Source of the DNA: Rhodococcus sp. IITR03
GTDB taxonomy: Bacteria; Actinomycetota; Actinomycetes; Mycobacteriales; Mycobacteriaceae
Direction: 5' to 3'
Assembly (NCBI GenBank): GCA_001017865.1
Contig: LATQ01000001.1
Location: 2,955,262 to 2,988,442 of the forward strand
Length of the DNA stretch: 33,181 bases
Part shown: one piece after another, positions 1 through 9,697 of the stretch
Layout of the letters: each line of letters begins with the position of its first letter
Position numbering within the stretch: the first letter of the stretch is position 1
Made by a program: the position numbers and the translations under genes
Notes under the pieces: generated by a model
Told to the model about the DNA's origin: nothing
The model's database searches: none
The model's input: the letters and a program-made list of their open reading frames with translations, nothing else

Positions 1-557
1 TGCTCTTCGGCACCATCGTGTTCGCGACCTACGCCGGCATCTACTTCTGGTTCCCCAAGATGACCGGCAGGTTGATGGACGAGCAGCTCGGCCGCTGGCA
101 CTTCTGGCTGACCTTCATCGGCTTCCACACCACCTTCCTGGTGCAGCACTGGCTCGGTAACGAGGGCATGCCGCGTCGTTACGCCGACTACCTGCCCTCG
201 GACGGGTTCACCACCCTGAACACGATCTCCACCATCGGTGCGTTCATCGTCGGTGCCTCGACGCTGCCGTTCGTGTGGAACGTTTTCAAGAGCTACCGCT
301 ACGGCCAGGTCGTCACGGTCGACGACCCGTGGGGTTACGGCAACTCGCTCGAGTGGGCGACGACCTGCCCGCCGCCGCGGCACAACTTCTACGAGCTGCC
401 GCGGATCCGCTCGGAGCGTCCCGCCTTCGAGCTGCACTATCCCGACATGGTCGAGCGGATGCGTGCCGAGGCGCACGTGGGTCCGGGTAGCGACAAGCAC
501 GAGGTGAACGTGCTCGAAGGTGCCGACCGTACGCCGGGCGACATTCCCCGTGAGTGA
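1..557 (+). CDS. ctaD: Cytochrome c oxidase subunit I, C-terminal part (5' end outside window)
   Basis: This is the last ~184 residues of the haem-copper oxidase catalytic subunit of the aa3 terminal oxidase, which sits in the cytoplasmic membrane and reduces oxygen. The first complete codon is at 3 and no start is visible, so the gene runs in from outside the window. The family is shown by the late transmembrane segments with FWFPKMTGR, then [19 protein letters not shown] and [12 protein letters not shown], which are characteristic of actinobacterial CtaD. The tail [21 protein letters not shown] is the conserved end of the core domain. The haem and copper ligands lie upstream and cannot be checked. 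The frame is undisturbed to the TGA. The next gene begins 59 bases downstream and is functionally unrelated. Confidence 0.95.
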   Translation, partial: LFGTIVFATYAGIYFWFPKMTGRLMDEQLGRWHFWLTFIGFHTTFLVQHWLGNEGMPRRYADYLPSDGFTTLNTISTIGAFIVGASTLPFVWNVFKSYRYGQVVTVDDPWGYGNSLEWATTCPPPRHNFYELPRIRSERPAFELHYPDMVERMRAEAHVGPGSDKHEVNVLEGADRTPGDIPRE

Positions 558-615
558 TCGACCGGATAGCTCCGCGCATCGAACGAACCCCGCCGAAGGA
601 CGGAGTCGAGCGAAC

Positions 616-2176
616 ATGACCGCAGTCGAACCCGGCGGGGGCGTGCCCGCCGAGGTGGATGTCCTGATCGTCGGCGCCGGTATCTCCGGCATCGGCACGG
701 CCTACCACCTGAAGACGAAGCGACCGGGGACGAGCTTCGCGATCGTCGAGGCTCGCGACGCGCTCGGCGGCACATGGGACCTGTTCCGATATCCCGGTGT
801 GCGCTCCGACTCCGACCTGCACACCTCGGGTACGAGTTCAAGCCGTGGCGGAAGAAGCACGCGTATGCCGGAGGTAGCGAGATCCTCGGCTATCTCCACG
901 AGGCGGTGGACGAACACGGACTGCGTCCTTACCTGCACTTCGGGTACCGCGTCGTCAGCGCGTCCTTCTCGTCCGACACCGGCAGGTGGACGGTCACGCT
1001 CCTGCGCACGAGCGACGACACCACACTCACGGTGACCTGCTCGTTCTTCTTCTCCGCGACCGGCTACTACGACTACGACGAGGGGTACAGCCCGGAGTTC
1101 GAGGGCAGCGACGACTTCCGCGGCACGATCGTCCATCCCCAGCACTGGCCCGAGGATCTCGACTGTGCAGGCAAGCGCGTCGTCGTCATCGGCAGTGGCG
1201 CCACTGCGGTGACGCTCATTCCCGCGCTGGCCGGGGTCGCCGAACACGTGACGATGCTGCAGCGCTCCCCGTCCTACGTCCTGGGATGGCCGAAGGAGAA
1301 CAAGGTCGCCAATGCGCTGCGACGCGCACTCCCGACGTCAGCGGCCGACCGCGCCGTCCGCTCCCTGAGCATCCGTCTGCTACACGAGATGTACCGGACG
1401 AGCCGACGGGCGCCGAACCTCTTCCGCCGGCTGCTGCGTCTGCGGATGAACAGTGTGCTGCCCGACGACTATCCCGTCGACGTGCACTTCAACCCCTCCT
1501 ACGACCCGTGGGATCAACGCCTGTGCGTCGCGACCGACAGCGATCTCTTCCACGCCATCGCCACCGGCGAGGCGTCGGTGGTCACCGATCGGATCGCCCG
1601 GTTCACACCCACGGGGATCGCCCTCGAATCGGGGCGTGAGATCGAGGCCGACGTCATCGTCACCGCGACCGGCCTGAAGCTGGTGCCGTTCGGGAGGATC
1701 GACGTCGACGTCGACGGCGTCCCGGTCGACTGGCACGAGTGCATCACCTACAAGGCGACGATGCTCACCGGCGTGCCGAACTTCGCCTTCGCGTTCGGTT
1801 ACACCAACTCGTCGTGGACCCTCAAGGTCGACCTCACCGGCCATCATCTGTGCCGGTTGCTCGACCACATGGACGACCAGGCTACGACATCGTCACCCCG
1901 GTCTGCGACGACCCCGCGGTCGGCGGCGGACCGTTCTGGGACCTCACGTCGAACTATCTCCGGCGCTCGGCCGACGTGTTCCCCACGTCCGGGGAGGACG
2001 GCCCCTGGTCGATGGAGCAGAACTACTATCTCGACCGCAGACGACTGCGCCGCGAACCGGTCGACGATCCCGCCCTGCGTTTCACGCGGGTGGCCGAGAC
2101 GGCGGGGTCATCGAGCCCAGCAGGTCGCCGGGAACCCCCACCACGAGTGCCCGGGCCGCGCTCGTCACTGCCGTAA
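616..2176 (+). CDS. FAD-dependent Baeyer-Villiger monooxygenase, EthA-like (two apparent frameshifts)
   Basis: NADPH/FAD monooxygenase expected to insert oxygen next to ketones or oxidise sulfides and thioamides in the cytoplasm. From ATG 616 the protein opens with a Rossmann motif (G20-x-G22-x-x-G25 in VGAGISG), then [17 protein letters not shown], typical of EthA-type enzymes. The BVMO fingerprint FxGxxxHxxxWP is present as [15 protein letters not shown] (about 1120-1155), followed by the NADPH-binding [10 protein letters not shown]. Reading needs single-base deletions near 829 (DLHT to LGYEF) and 1880 (MDD to GYDIV). The end, YNYL-type text with [14 protein letters not shown], matches the family; residues after about 2095 do not look conserved and overlap the convergent TetR gene, so the true stop may be earlier. 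M. tuberculosis ethA is paired with divergent ethR; here the nearby TetR is convergent. Confidence 0.85.
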
Positions 2177-2758
2177 CGTCGCTGACACCGAGAACCGTCA
2201 GCGACGCCGTCGCCAGCGCCTCGGGTAGCCCGGCGTCGACATCACCGTCGTCGGCCCGCATGCCGATAACCGATTCGACGATCCGGAACGGCAGATGGGT
2301 GCGAGGATCGCCGTCGCCGACGATCTGCGCCGCCAGGATCCGGTAACGCTCCATCAGTTGCCGACGTTCCTCCCGGAAACGATCGAACGGTTCGGTGCGA
2401 AGCTCCGGAAGGTGGTAGAGCGCACCGAGATTCCATCTGCCGCGGACAACTGGGCCGTGTCGAACCAGGCGAGCGCACACAGACGCATCTCGGGTGGCAG
2501 CGTGGGGTCGAGATTGTCGTCGAAGTCGAGGGTCGGTTCGACGGTGTCCTCGAGCAACGCGACGAGGATGTCGTTCTTCGTCGCGAAGTGGTTGTACAGC
2601 GATGCCTGCCGGATCCCCACTGCTTCGGCGATCGTCCGTGTCGACGTGGGGGAGAACCCGCGGGTGGTGAACAGCGTCCGCGGCGGCGAGGATCTCGGCG
2701 CGCGCGGTCGGTCCGGGCCGTCGCGGCGCGTGGAGACGGGGGCGTCCTGGTCCTGCAT
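2082..2758 (-). CDS. TetR-family transcriptional regulator (frameshifted)
   Basis: DNA-binding repressor of the TetR type. The start ATG at 2758 follows a good ribosome site (GGAGAGG). The N-terminal helix-turn-helix is clear: RAEILAAADA, then LFTTRGFSPTSTRTIAEAVG and ASLYNHFATKNDIL. The C-terminal ligand domain contains ALYHLPELRTEPFDRF and ends in [11 protein letters not shown]. Reading needs missing bases near 2700, near 2685 (two) and near 2450, where TCCCGC has become TCCGC. The gene points away from the DUF1989 operon at 2940, with two palindromes in the 181-base gap, so it most likely controls that operon and itself. Its 3' end overlaps the convergent monooxygenase by 95 bases as read; one of the two stops is probably wrong because of a missed base. 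Ligand unknown. Confidence 0.8.
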
Positions 2759-2822
2759 GGGTCACCTCTCCACTGTGACACGACGAAAGGCACTGCAGCA
2801 CCACGGTCTTCGCGCGTGAAGT

Positions 2823-2841
2823 TTTCGTCACACGGACGAAA
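2823..2841. promoter_or_regulatory. Inverted repeat, candidate TetR operator
   Basis: TTTCGTCACACGGACGAAA has perfect 7-base arms around a 5-base spacer and lies in the divergent gap, 65 bases in front of the TetR start. Size and place suit a TetR operator for autoregulation and control of the operon at 2940. Function is inferred from position only. Confidence 0.45.
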
Positions 2842-2895
2842 CACACGTCACGGACTCGTTACGCCGTGGACATTCCCCGAAGATGCGCGGTCGGA

Positions 2896-2915
2896 AAACT
2901 GTCGATCGACAGTTT
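2896..2915. promoter_or_regulatory. Perfect 20-bp palindrome upstream of the DUF1989 operon
   Basis: AAACTGTCGATCGACAGTTT is a perfect palindrome with its centre about 35 bases before the ATG at 2940. It could be an operator near the transcription start, or form a hairpin in the leader just ahead of the ribosome site (GGAG at 2932). It differs from the repeat at 2823, so two regulators or two modes of control are possible. Confidence 0.5.
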
Positions 2916-2939
2916 CCCCGGACCGCCGATCGGAGCACC

Positions 2940-3786
2940 ATGACCGAGACCCTCGCGACCGCCACCACGCACGCTGCTCGCGCCCATGCCCGAGCGCAGG
3001 CAGGAACCGTCACCGACGCCATGCCGATCGTCCCGGCATCGTCGTGGCCGGCTCCGCCCAGCGGTCGCGCAGCGTCGATGACCTGGGCCGAGACCGTCCC
3101 CGGTGGCCGCTACACCAGCAAAGTCCTCGCCCGCGGCACCCGCCTGCGCCTGCGGGACGTCCACGGCACCGCCTGCGCCAACATCCTGCTGTTCCGCGCC
3201 GACGCCCCGCACGAGCGGCTCAACGTCGCCGACACGGTGAAGGTGCCGTGGCAGGCCTATCTCGGTGTCGGGCACCCACTGCTCTCCGATCAGGCCGCGT
3301 CCTCGCCACGATCGTCGCCGACACCTCCGGACGCCACGACGCGCTGTGCGGCACCACTCATGTCGCGGGGAACACTGCGAAATACGGTGAGGGATCGCTT
3401 CATTCGAGCTCTCCTGCGGGTCGCGAACTGTTCACGGTCGCCGCCGCCAAGCACGACCTGCAGCCGCGCGACCTGCCGCCCTCGCTGTCCTTCTTCCACG
3501 GTGTCCGCGTCGAGGAGGACGGCAGCCTCGTCAGCACCGGCAACGCCGGTCCCAGCGCTGTCGTCGACCTGTTGATCCACCTGCCGGTCATCGCGCTGAT
3601 CGCCAACACTGCACACCCGCTCGACCCGAACCCCGAGTTCACGACCGGCAGCCTCGAAGTCCTCGCCTGGCGGTCGCCCGGCGAACTGAACTCGCTGCCG
3701 AACACCGACCCGAGTACCAGCGCGCCGTGCTCAACACCGATGACGCCTGGGCCGCCGCCACGTCCGAAACGGAGATCCGCCGATGA
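2940..3786 (+). CDS. DUF1989 protein, UAAP1 type; carboxyguanidine deiminase-like subunit (two apparent frameshifts)
   Basis: First gene of the operon. DUF1989 proteins come in pairs beside urea/guanidine carboxylases; characterised pairs (CgdA/CgdB) deiminate carboxyguanidine to allophanate. This one has the UAAP1 features: TWAETVPGGRYTSKVLARG, LRLRDVHGTACANILLFRAD, the LSDQGRVLATIV segment that corresponds to SDMGRVL in relatives, then SGRHDALCG and DLPPSLSFFHGV. Start ATG 2940 follows GGAG at 2932. Bases are missing near 3296 (GGGCC read as GGCC) and near 3710 (ND-type end restored as [15 protein letters not shown]). The corrected frame stops with TGA at 3784-3786, overlapping the next ATG as ATGA, which implies translational coupling. 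The substrate here is inferred from the family, not shown. Confidence 0.8.
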
Positions 3787-4432
3787 CCATCACCGCCGAC
3801 ACCGCAGACCTCGCCCTCGTTCCCGGTCGCGTCGTCCTCGACGAGATCGTCGGACTCCGCGGCCGTGGTCGGCCGTCGTCGCCGCCGGCGACGTCCTCAC
3901 CATCGTCGACCTGCACGGCAACCAGGCCGTCGACACCCTCGTCTACGACGCGGCCGATCACACCCGCCGCTACAGCGCCGCCGCCACCGTCTCCGCCCAG
4001 CAGAACCTCTTCCTCTCCACCGGTTCGGTGCTGCGCGACGCCGACGGTGAGCCGCTGATGACGCTCGTCGCCGACGAGGTGGGCAACCACGACACCGTCG
4101 GCGGCGCCTGCTCTCAGGAGTCCAACACCCTCCGCTACGGGCACCACACCAAGCACCAGCACGCCTGCGTCGAGAACTTCCTCATCGAAGGCGCCAAGTG
4201 GGGACTGGGCAAGCGCGATCTCGTCTCCAACATCAACTTCTTCATGAACGTGCCGGTCGAGGCCGACGGCACCCTCGGCATCGTCGACGGCCTGTCCGCC
4301 CCCGGCAAGCGACTCGCGATCCGCGCCGAGCGCGACGTGCTCGTCCTCGTCTCCAACTGTCCCCAGATCAACAACCCGTGCAACGGTTTCGACCCCACGC
4401 CGGTCCGCATGATCGTCACCCGCGGGGAATGA
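3783..4432 (+). CDS. DUF1989 protein, UAAP2 type; carboxyguanidine deiminase-like subunit (one apparent frameshift)
   Basis: Partner of the preceding DUF1989 protein. The family signature is very strong: [61 protein letters not shown], and the end [19 protein letters not shown]. The conserved cysteines and histidine ([22 protein letters not shown]) are likely metal or active-site residues. One base is missing near 3865 (GGCCCGTGG read as GGCCGTGG). The start overlaps the upstream stop by four bases and the next gene begins 7 bases after the stop. With UAAP1 it most likely forms a heteromeric deiminase acting on a carboxylated guanidine or similar compound, feeding the urea/allophanate route. 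No allophanate hydrolase is in the window. Confidence 0.85.
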
Positions 4433-4439
4433 GGTAGCC

Positions 4440-6406
4440 ATGACCACGAAGATCACCGTCGAACGTCCCGGAATGCTCACGACCGTCCAGGACTATCCCG
4501 GACGCACCGGTTACTGGCAGATCGGTGTGCCGCCGTCCGGGCCCATGGACGACCTGTCGTTCCGCCTCGGCAACGTCGCCTCGGCAACGACGAGGGTGCT
4601 CCCGGCCTCGAGACCACCATGGCCGGCCCCGCCCTGCGGTTCACGGAGGAGACCGAGGTGTGCGTGACGGGTGCACCCGTCACCGTGCGCGTCGACGGAG
4701 TCGCCGTCCCGCAGTGGCGCCCGGTCACCGTCCCGGCGGGCGGCCTGCTCGACGTCGGAGCTGTCTCCGGACCGGGGTTGCGCGTCTACGTCCTCGTTCG
4801 CGGTGGTCTCGACGTCCCCGAATTCCTCGGCAGCGCATCGACCTTCACGCTCGGCACGTTCGGCGGTCACGAGGGTCGCACACTGCGCGAAGGTGACGTC
4901 CTCGTCGTCGGGGAGAACGCTCCCGACGCGAGCGCCCCGGTCCCCTCCGAGCACGTGCCCGCACTGAGCACGCGGTGGGAGATCGCGGTCACCGAAGGTC
5001 CGCACGGCGCACCGGAATTCTTCACCCGCGCCGACATCGACGCCTCTACGCCACCGATTACGAGGTGCACTTCAACTCCGACCGCACCGGCGTGCGGCTC
5101 ATCGGCCCCAAACCCGAATGGGCGCGCACCGACGGCGGTGAAGCGGGCCTACATCCGTCGAACATCCACGACAACGCCTATTCCGTCGGCGCACTCGACT
5201 TCACCGGCGACACCCCGATCCTGCTCGGTCCCGACGGTCCCAGCCTCGGCGGTTCGTGTGCCCGGTGACCGTCGTGGCCGCCGACCGCTGGAAGCTCGGC
5301 CAGCTCGCCCCCGGCAACACGGTCCGGTTCGTGCCCGTGAAGTCGCAGCACACCGCCTCCCGACGCGAACTCGGCGTCGCGCGTCGCGCTGGACTGTCGC
5401 TGGTCACCTCGGCCGGTGGCGACGGCGACGACGGGGTGCTCACCCGTCGTGACGGCCACACCGCCGTCACCTACCGCCGCAGCGGCGACGACAACGTCCT
5501 CGTCGAGTACGGCGACATGACCCTCGACCTGGCACTGCGGGCCCGCGTGCACGCGCTGCACCAGCGTCTCGAAGCAGACCGTCCCGCCGGTCTCCTCGAA
5601 CTCACCCCGGGCATCCGGTCACTGCAGGTCAAGGTCGACCCCGACGTCCTGTCCGTGCCGACCCTGCTCGGCCTGCTCGGCGAGGTCGAGGACACCATCG
5701 GCGACAGCGACGAACTCGAGGTCCCCAGCCGGCAGGTGCGACTCCCGCTGTCCTGGGACGACCCGGCGACCCGCGAGGCCATCCAGCGCTATATGCACGG
5801 CGTGCGCTCCGACGCCCCTGGTGCCCCTGGAACATCGAGTTCATCCGCCGCATGAACGGCCTCGACACCGTCGCCGACGTCTTCGACACCGTCTTCGCCG
5901 CCGACTACATGGTCCTCGGCCTCGGCGACGTCTACCTCGGCGCCCCGGTCGCGACGCCGCTCGACCCGCGGCACCGCCTCGTCACCACCAAGTACAACCC
6001 CGCCCGCACCTGGACCCCGGAGAACGCCGTGGGCATCGGCGGCGCCTACCTGTGCATCTACGGCATGGAAGGTCCCGGTGGCTACCAGTTCGTCGGCCGC
6101 ACCACCCAGGTGTGGAACCACCGGCACCCGCAGCCCGCCGGCCCGTTCGAGGACGGCACCCCGTGGCTGCTGCGCTTCTTCGACCGCATCTCGTGGTACC
6201 CCGTCGACCCCGACGAACTGCTCGACCTGCGAGCGGATCTCGCTGCGGGTCGCGGTGGGGGAGTGGAGATCACCGACGGCACCTTCTCCCTGGCCGAGCA
6301 CCGGAAGTTCCTCGCGGACAACGCTGCTTCGATCAGCGAGTTCCAGGCGACGCAGTCCGTCGCCTTCGGTCAGGAGCGCGCGCGGTGGAAGGCGAACGGC
6401 GTATGA
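4440..6406 (+). CDS. Free-standing carboxyltransferase (AHS2-AHS1) of the urea/guanidine carboxylase family (four apparent frameshifts)
   Basis: About 656 residues, matching the carboxyltransferase half of urea or guanidine carboxylase. Order: AHS2/KipA-like domain ([70 protein letters not shown]), then AHS1/KipI-like domain ([75 protein letters not shown]). The usual N-terminal ATP-grasp biotin carboxylase and C-terminal biotinyl domain are both absent: the protein starts directly with AHS2, 7 bases after the upstream stop, and ends after the AERERW-like helix ([12 protein letters not shown]). Bases are missing near 4584, 5045, 5252 and 5818. It must work with a separate biotin carboxylase/BCCP or have another role such as 5-oxoproline metabolism (PxpBC are homologous). 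The DUF1989 neighbours favour the guanidine/urea side. Confidence 0.82.
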
Positions 6407-7170
6407 CGGTCGCCGAACGGATCCGTCCGGTGGGAACCCGGTTCGAGCGAACACTGTTGGCTCGGCCGGGAGCCATCCCGGACACCACCACCCGCGTCAC
6501 GTGGCTGCAGGGTCAGCGGTTGTACTGCGACCTGCGACGACCGGCGACACTACCGACGGTGACGGCATCTGCCCTCGCCGAGATGGAGATCGACGACCTC
6601 GTCGCTCTCGCGAGCCAGGACGGATTCGCCGGCCGGCTGCTCGACAGCAGCGACCATGTCGAATGGGAACGGGCCGTGTCGTTCCATCCGCTCGGACCGA
6701 CGCCCGATGCCGGCACCCTGTCGGCCCTCGACACCGACACGCTCGTCGAACACGGTGTGTTCGAGGAGTACACCGAGCACTGGCGCATCGTGGATATCTC
6801 GCCCGACATCGAGGAGTATCTCCTCGAGGACGTCGAGACCGGGGCTACCGCAGTGCTCGTGCGGGTCGCAGAGTACTTCGCGTTCGGGCGTGGTCGCGAT
6901 CGTGCGATCGGATCCGAACCGCTGGTCGAGCAGATCCTCGGCGCAGCGACGGTGTCGGATGCCCGAGCGTTGCTGGACTGCGAGATCGCGGTGGGCCGCA
7001 TCGAGGACGACCGGTGGACCATCGCCGCATCGACCCTTCCGTACCGAGCCGGACGTAATCTTCATCCCGCCTTCGGTCACGAGATCCGTACCCGAGACAC
7101 AGCATTCGACGGAACGCCCGTCACCCGGCGATGGCGTTCGGTCGACCCGACCCCGAGGAGCGACGCATGA
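6403..7170 (+). CDS. Unrecognised conserved-looking operon protein, 255 aa
   Basis: Intact frame coupled at both ends by ATGA overlaps (with the carboxyltransferase at 6403 and the oxygenase at 7167), so it is a real member of the operon. I do not recognise the family. There is no signal peptide, no membrane segment and no biotinyl motif. The sequence is rich in short hydrophobic stretches alternating with charged ones ([61 protein letters not shown]), which suggests a mainly beta, possibly lipocalin- or barrel-like fold with conserved Trp residues. That is a guess from pattern only. A small-molecule-binding or chaperone role for the pathway intermediate would fit its place. Confidence 0.7.
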   Translation: MTVAERIRPVGTRFERTLLARPGAIPDTTTRVTWLQGQRLYCDLRRPATLPTVTASALAEMEIDDLVALASQDGFAGRLLDSSDHVEWERAVSFHPLGPTPDAGTLSALDTDTLVEHGVFEEYTEHWRIVDISPDIEEYLLEDVETGATAVLVRVAEYFAFGRGRDRAIGSEPLVEQILGAATVSDARALLDCEIAVGRIEDDRWTIAASTLPYRAGRNLHPAFGHEIRTRDTAFDGTPVTRRWRSVDPTPRSDA

Positions 7171-8197
7171 CGTTCACGAGCATTCCCGTCGTCGATGTGC
7201 ATGCACTGGTGTCCGGCGATGAAACCGGACGCGACGCCGTCGTCGCCGAACTCGGCGCGCCGCACGGGAGGTCGGCTTCGCGCAGATCGTCGGACACGGT
7301 GTCGATCCCATCCTCGTCGGCGGATTGAAGGACGCGGCCGAACGCTTCTTCGCTCTTCCCGACAAAGCGAAAATGGATGTGTACATCGGCAATTCCACGA
7401 ACCACCGCGGCTATGTGCCGCCCGGTGAGGAAGTGTTCGCCGGTGCCACGCCGGACCACAAGGAAGCGTTCGACCTGTCGATCGACCTTCCCTCCGATCA
7501 TCCCGAATATGTCGCCGGCAATCCGCTGCTCGGCCCGAACCAGTGGCCCGACCTGCCGGACTTCGACAAGCCCGCGAATGCATACTACGAAGCCGTCTTC
7601 GCTCTGGGTCGTGTGTTGTTGCGCGCCTTCGCCGAAACGCTCGGCGAGCCGGCGGATCGGTTCGACCGCTATGTGACCACGCCGCCTGCTCAACTTCGAA
7701 TGATCCACTATCCCTACGATCCCGACGCCTCGGACCGTCCCGGCATCGGTGCCCACACCGACTACGAGGTGTTCACTCTTCTGCTCCCAACGGCACCGGG
7801 ACTCGAGGTCCTCAACGCCGACGGCGACTGGATCGACGTGCCCTACCGCGACGATGCCTTCGTCCTGAATATCGGTGACCTGCTGGAGATCTGGACCAAC
7901 GGAGTATTTACAGCGACGTCACATCGGGTGCGTAAGGTTGCCGAGGAACGTTACTCGTTCCCCTTGTTCTTCAACGTCGACCACGACACCCGGGTCGAGC
8001 CGCTGGAGAGGTTCGTCGACGCCGACGGACCGCGCTACGGCGGAGTCACTGCCGGCGAGCACCTGTTCGCCCAGACGGCCCAGAGCTTCACCTATCTCCG
8101 CAAGCGGCTCGCCGCGGGCGAGATCACCCTTCCCGACAATGCACGCCCCCTCTACTCGCTCGGACGCGAAGCCCAACGCAGCGCTCCTGCCGTCTGA
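7167..8197 (+). CDS. Isopenicillin N synthase-like Fe(II)/2-oxoglutarate-dependent oxygenase (one apparent frameshift)
   Basis: Non-haem iron oxygenase of the IPNS/DIOX type. N-terminal PVVDVHAL and GFAQIVGHGV are the typical DIOX_N motifs. The facial triad is visible as H-x-D in GAHTDYE (about residue 195) and the distal His in ATSHRV (about 251), followed by R-x-S in RYSFPLFF (about 261), which binds 2-oxoglutarate. One base is missing near 7257. Start ATG 7167 overlaps the upstream stop. Substrate unknown. Relatives in plants and bacteria (2-ODD-C23 enzymes, ethylene-forming enzyme) hydroxylate guanidino amino acids so that guanidine is released. Placed beside DUF1989 and carboxyltransferase genes, such a role here is attractive but only inferred. 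Confidence 0.85.
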
Positions 8198-8218
8198 CCT
8201 TCTCCATACGGAGCTGCC

Positions 8219-9697
8219 ATGATCATCACCGGTGTCGCCGTGTGCCTCGTCGTACTTCTCGGGGCCGGCTTCTATTCCACCCGCAAGGTCCGCGGACAAG
8301 CCGGGAACTTCCTTCTCGCAGGTCGCTCGCTCGGTGCTCCTGTCCTTGCCGTCCTGCTCATGTCGCAGGTCATCGATTCCAACGCGACCCTCGGTTCCGC
8401 CGACCTCGCGGCCGGATTCGGATTCTGGGCCGGAGCGGCGATGCCGCTGGGTGTCGCGCTGAGCGTGCTGCTCGTCGGAGTGTTCTTCGCGAAGCGCCTA
8501 CGCGCGACGGGTGTCGTGACCCTGCCCGAGTTCTTCGCGCGTCGCTTCGGACGCGGTACCGAGATCACCGCCTCGGTCCTCACAGTCGGGAGCTTCGGCA
8601 TCCTCCTCGCCGGCAACCTCGTCGCCCTCGGCTACCTGCTCCAGTACTTCCTCGGCCTGAACTACACGGCCGCGGTGCTGGTGATCATCCCGTTCGTGCT
8701 CGCCTACACCATGGCCGGTGGCATGTTCGCCAGCGTCTACACCGGTCTCGTGCAGTTCGCCGTCATGGCGGTCGGCATCGTCTCGCTCCTCGCCTGGACG
8801 GCCTTCGGGCCCGGCTTCACGCACGGCGAGGGCCTGGGCATCGGCGATATCGGTCAGCTCACCGATCCGGCGCAGGGGGCCGCGATCAACTGGGCGACCA
8901 TCACCGCCCTCGGTCTCGGCAACCTCGTCGCCATCGACTTGATGCAGCGCGTCTTCTCCGCCAAGTCCCCGGCCGCTGCCCAGCGTGCCTGTTTCGGTGC
9001 GGCGACCGGCATCCTCGTCCTGTGCGTGCCGCTGTCCTTCGTGGCCCTCGCTGCGGTGTCCATCGTCGGCGACACGGCGGGTGCGCCGATCCTCTACGTC
9101 CTGCTCGGTGAGTACACCCCGAAGGTGCTGTCGATCCTGGTGCTGTCCGGTCTGGTGACGGCCTCGCTGACCACCATCAGCGGCGTGCTGCTGTCCACCG
9201 CAACGGTTCTGGTGCGCAACGTCTTCCGGGTCGGCGGCGAGAACGCCGCGATGTCGTCGGACGTCATGAAGGCCACCCGCCTGCTCATGCTCCCGATGGC
9301 CGCCTTCGGTGCCCTTGTCGCCCTGCGGGTCCCGCAGACCGGCATCCTGCTCACCCTCACCTTCGACCTGCTGCTCGCCTCGCTGGTCGTGCCGTTCATC
9401 CTCGGACTGTTCTGGTCGCGCGGTGACGGTCGCGCCGTGGCCGCCGCAGCGATCGCCGGCATCACGGTGCGCGCCGGCTTCTTCGTCCTCACCCCGACGA
9501 TCTACGGCGTCGACAACACCCTGCTGTACATCCCGAACTCTCTGGTCACTTCGAGCGTCGACGGCTGGACGACCTTCCTCGGCTTCCTGGTCTCGCTGGT
9601 CGCATACGTGACCGTCGCGCTGGTGCGCCGTCCGGTCCCGACGATCACGGTGCCGGAACCCGTCGTCGTCCCCGCGAAGCAGCCGGTCGCGGTGTAG
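8219..9697 (+). CDS. Sodium:solute symporter (SSS family)
   Basis: Intact 492-residue integral membrane transporter, last gene of the operon. ATG 8219 follows GGAG at 8210. About 13 hydrophobic segments run through the protein, starting with VAVCLVVLLGAGFYSTRK. SSS hallmarks are NFLLAGRSLG after the first helix, then PEFFARRFGRG, GMFASVYTGLVQF, and NLVAIDLMQRVFSAKSP with the sodium-site helix ITALGLGNLVA. A long glycine/alanine-rich C-terminal half ends in a proline/valine tail. The family brings in sugars, amino acids, urea, purines and similar solutes with sodium. From its operon it probably imports the nitrogen compound processed by the upstream enzymes. The TAG stop is the first base triplet of a palindromic repeat. 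Confidence 0.9.
   Translation: MIITGVAVCLVVLLGAGFYSTRKVRGQAGNFLLAGRSLGAPVLAVLLMSQVIDSNATLGSADLAAGFGFWAGAAMPLGVALSVLLVGVFFAKRLRATGVVTLPEFFARRFGRGTEITASVLTVGSFGILLAGNLVALGYLLQYFLGLNYTAAVLVIIPFVLAYTMAGGMFASVYTGLVQFAVMAVGIVSLLAWTAFGPGFTHGEGLGIGDIGQLTDPAQGAAINWATITALGLGNLVAIDLMQRVFSAKSPAAAQRACFGAATGILVLCVPLSFVALAAVSIVGDTAGAPILYVLLGEYTPKVLSILVLSGLVTASLTTISGVLLSTATVLVRNVFRVGGENAAMSSDVMKATRLLMLPMAAFGALVALRVPQTGILLTLTFDLLLASLVVPFILGLFWSRGDGRAVAAAAIAGITVRAGFFVLTPTIYGVDNTLLYIPNSLVTSSVDGWTTFLGFLVSLVAYVTVALVRRPVPTITVPEPVVVPAKQPVAV

Noticed and set aside
2758..2940. Guanidine-I (ykkC) riboswitch before the DUF1989 operon
   Set aside because: I looked for its conserved purine-rich blocks and found none; only palindromes are visible.
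2588..4432. Single 614-codon frame covering both DUF1989 genes
   Set aside because: It is a composite made by frameshifts: it contains the C-terminal parts of both proteins in one frame with nonsense between. The two genes have their own starts and an ATGA junction.
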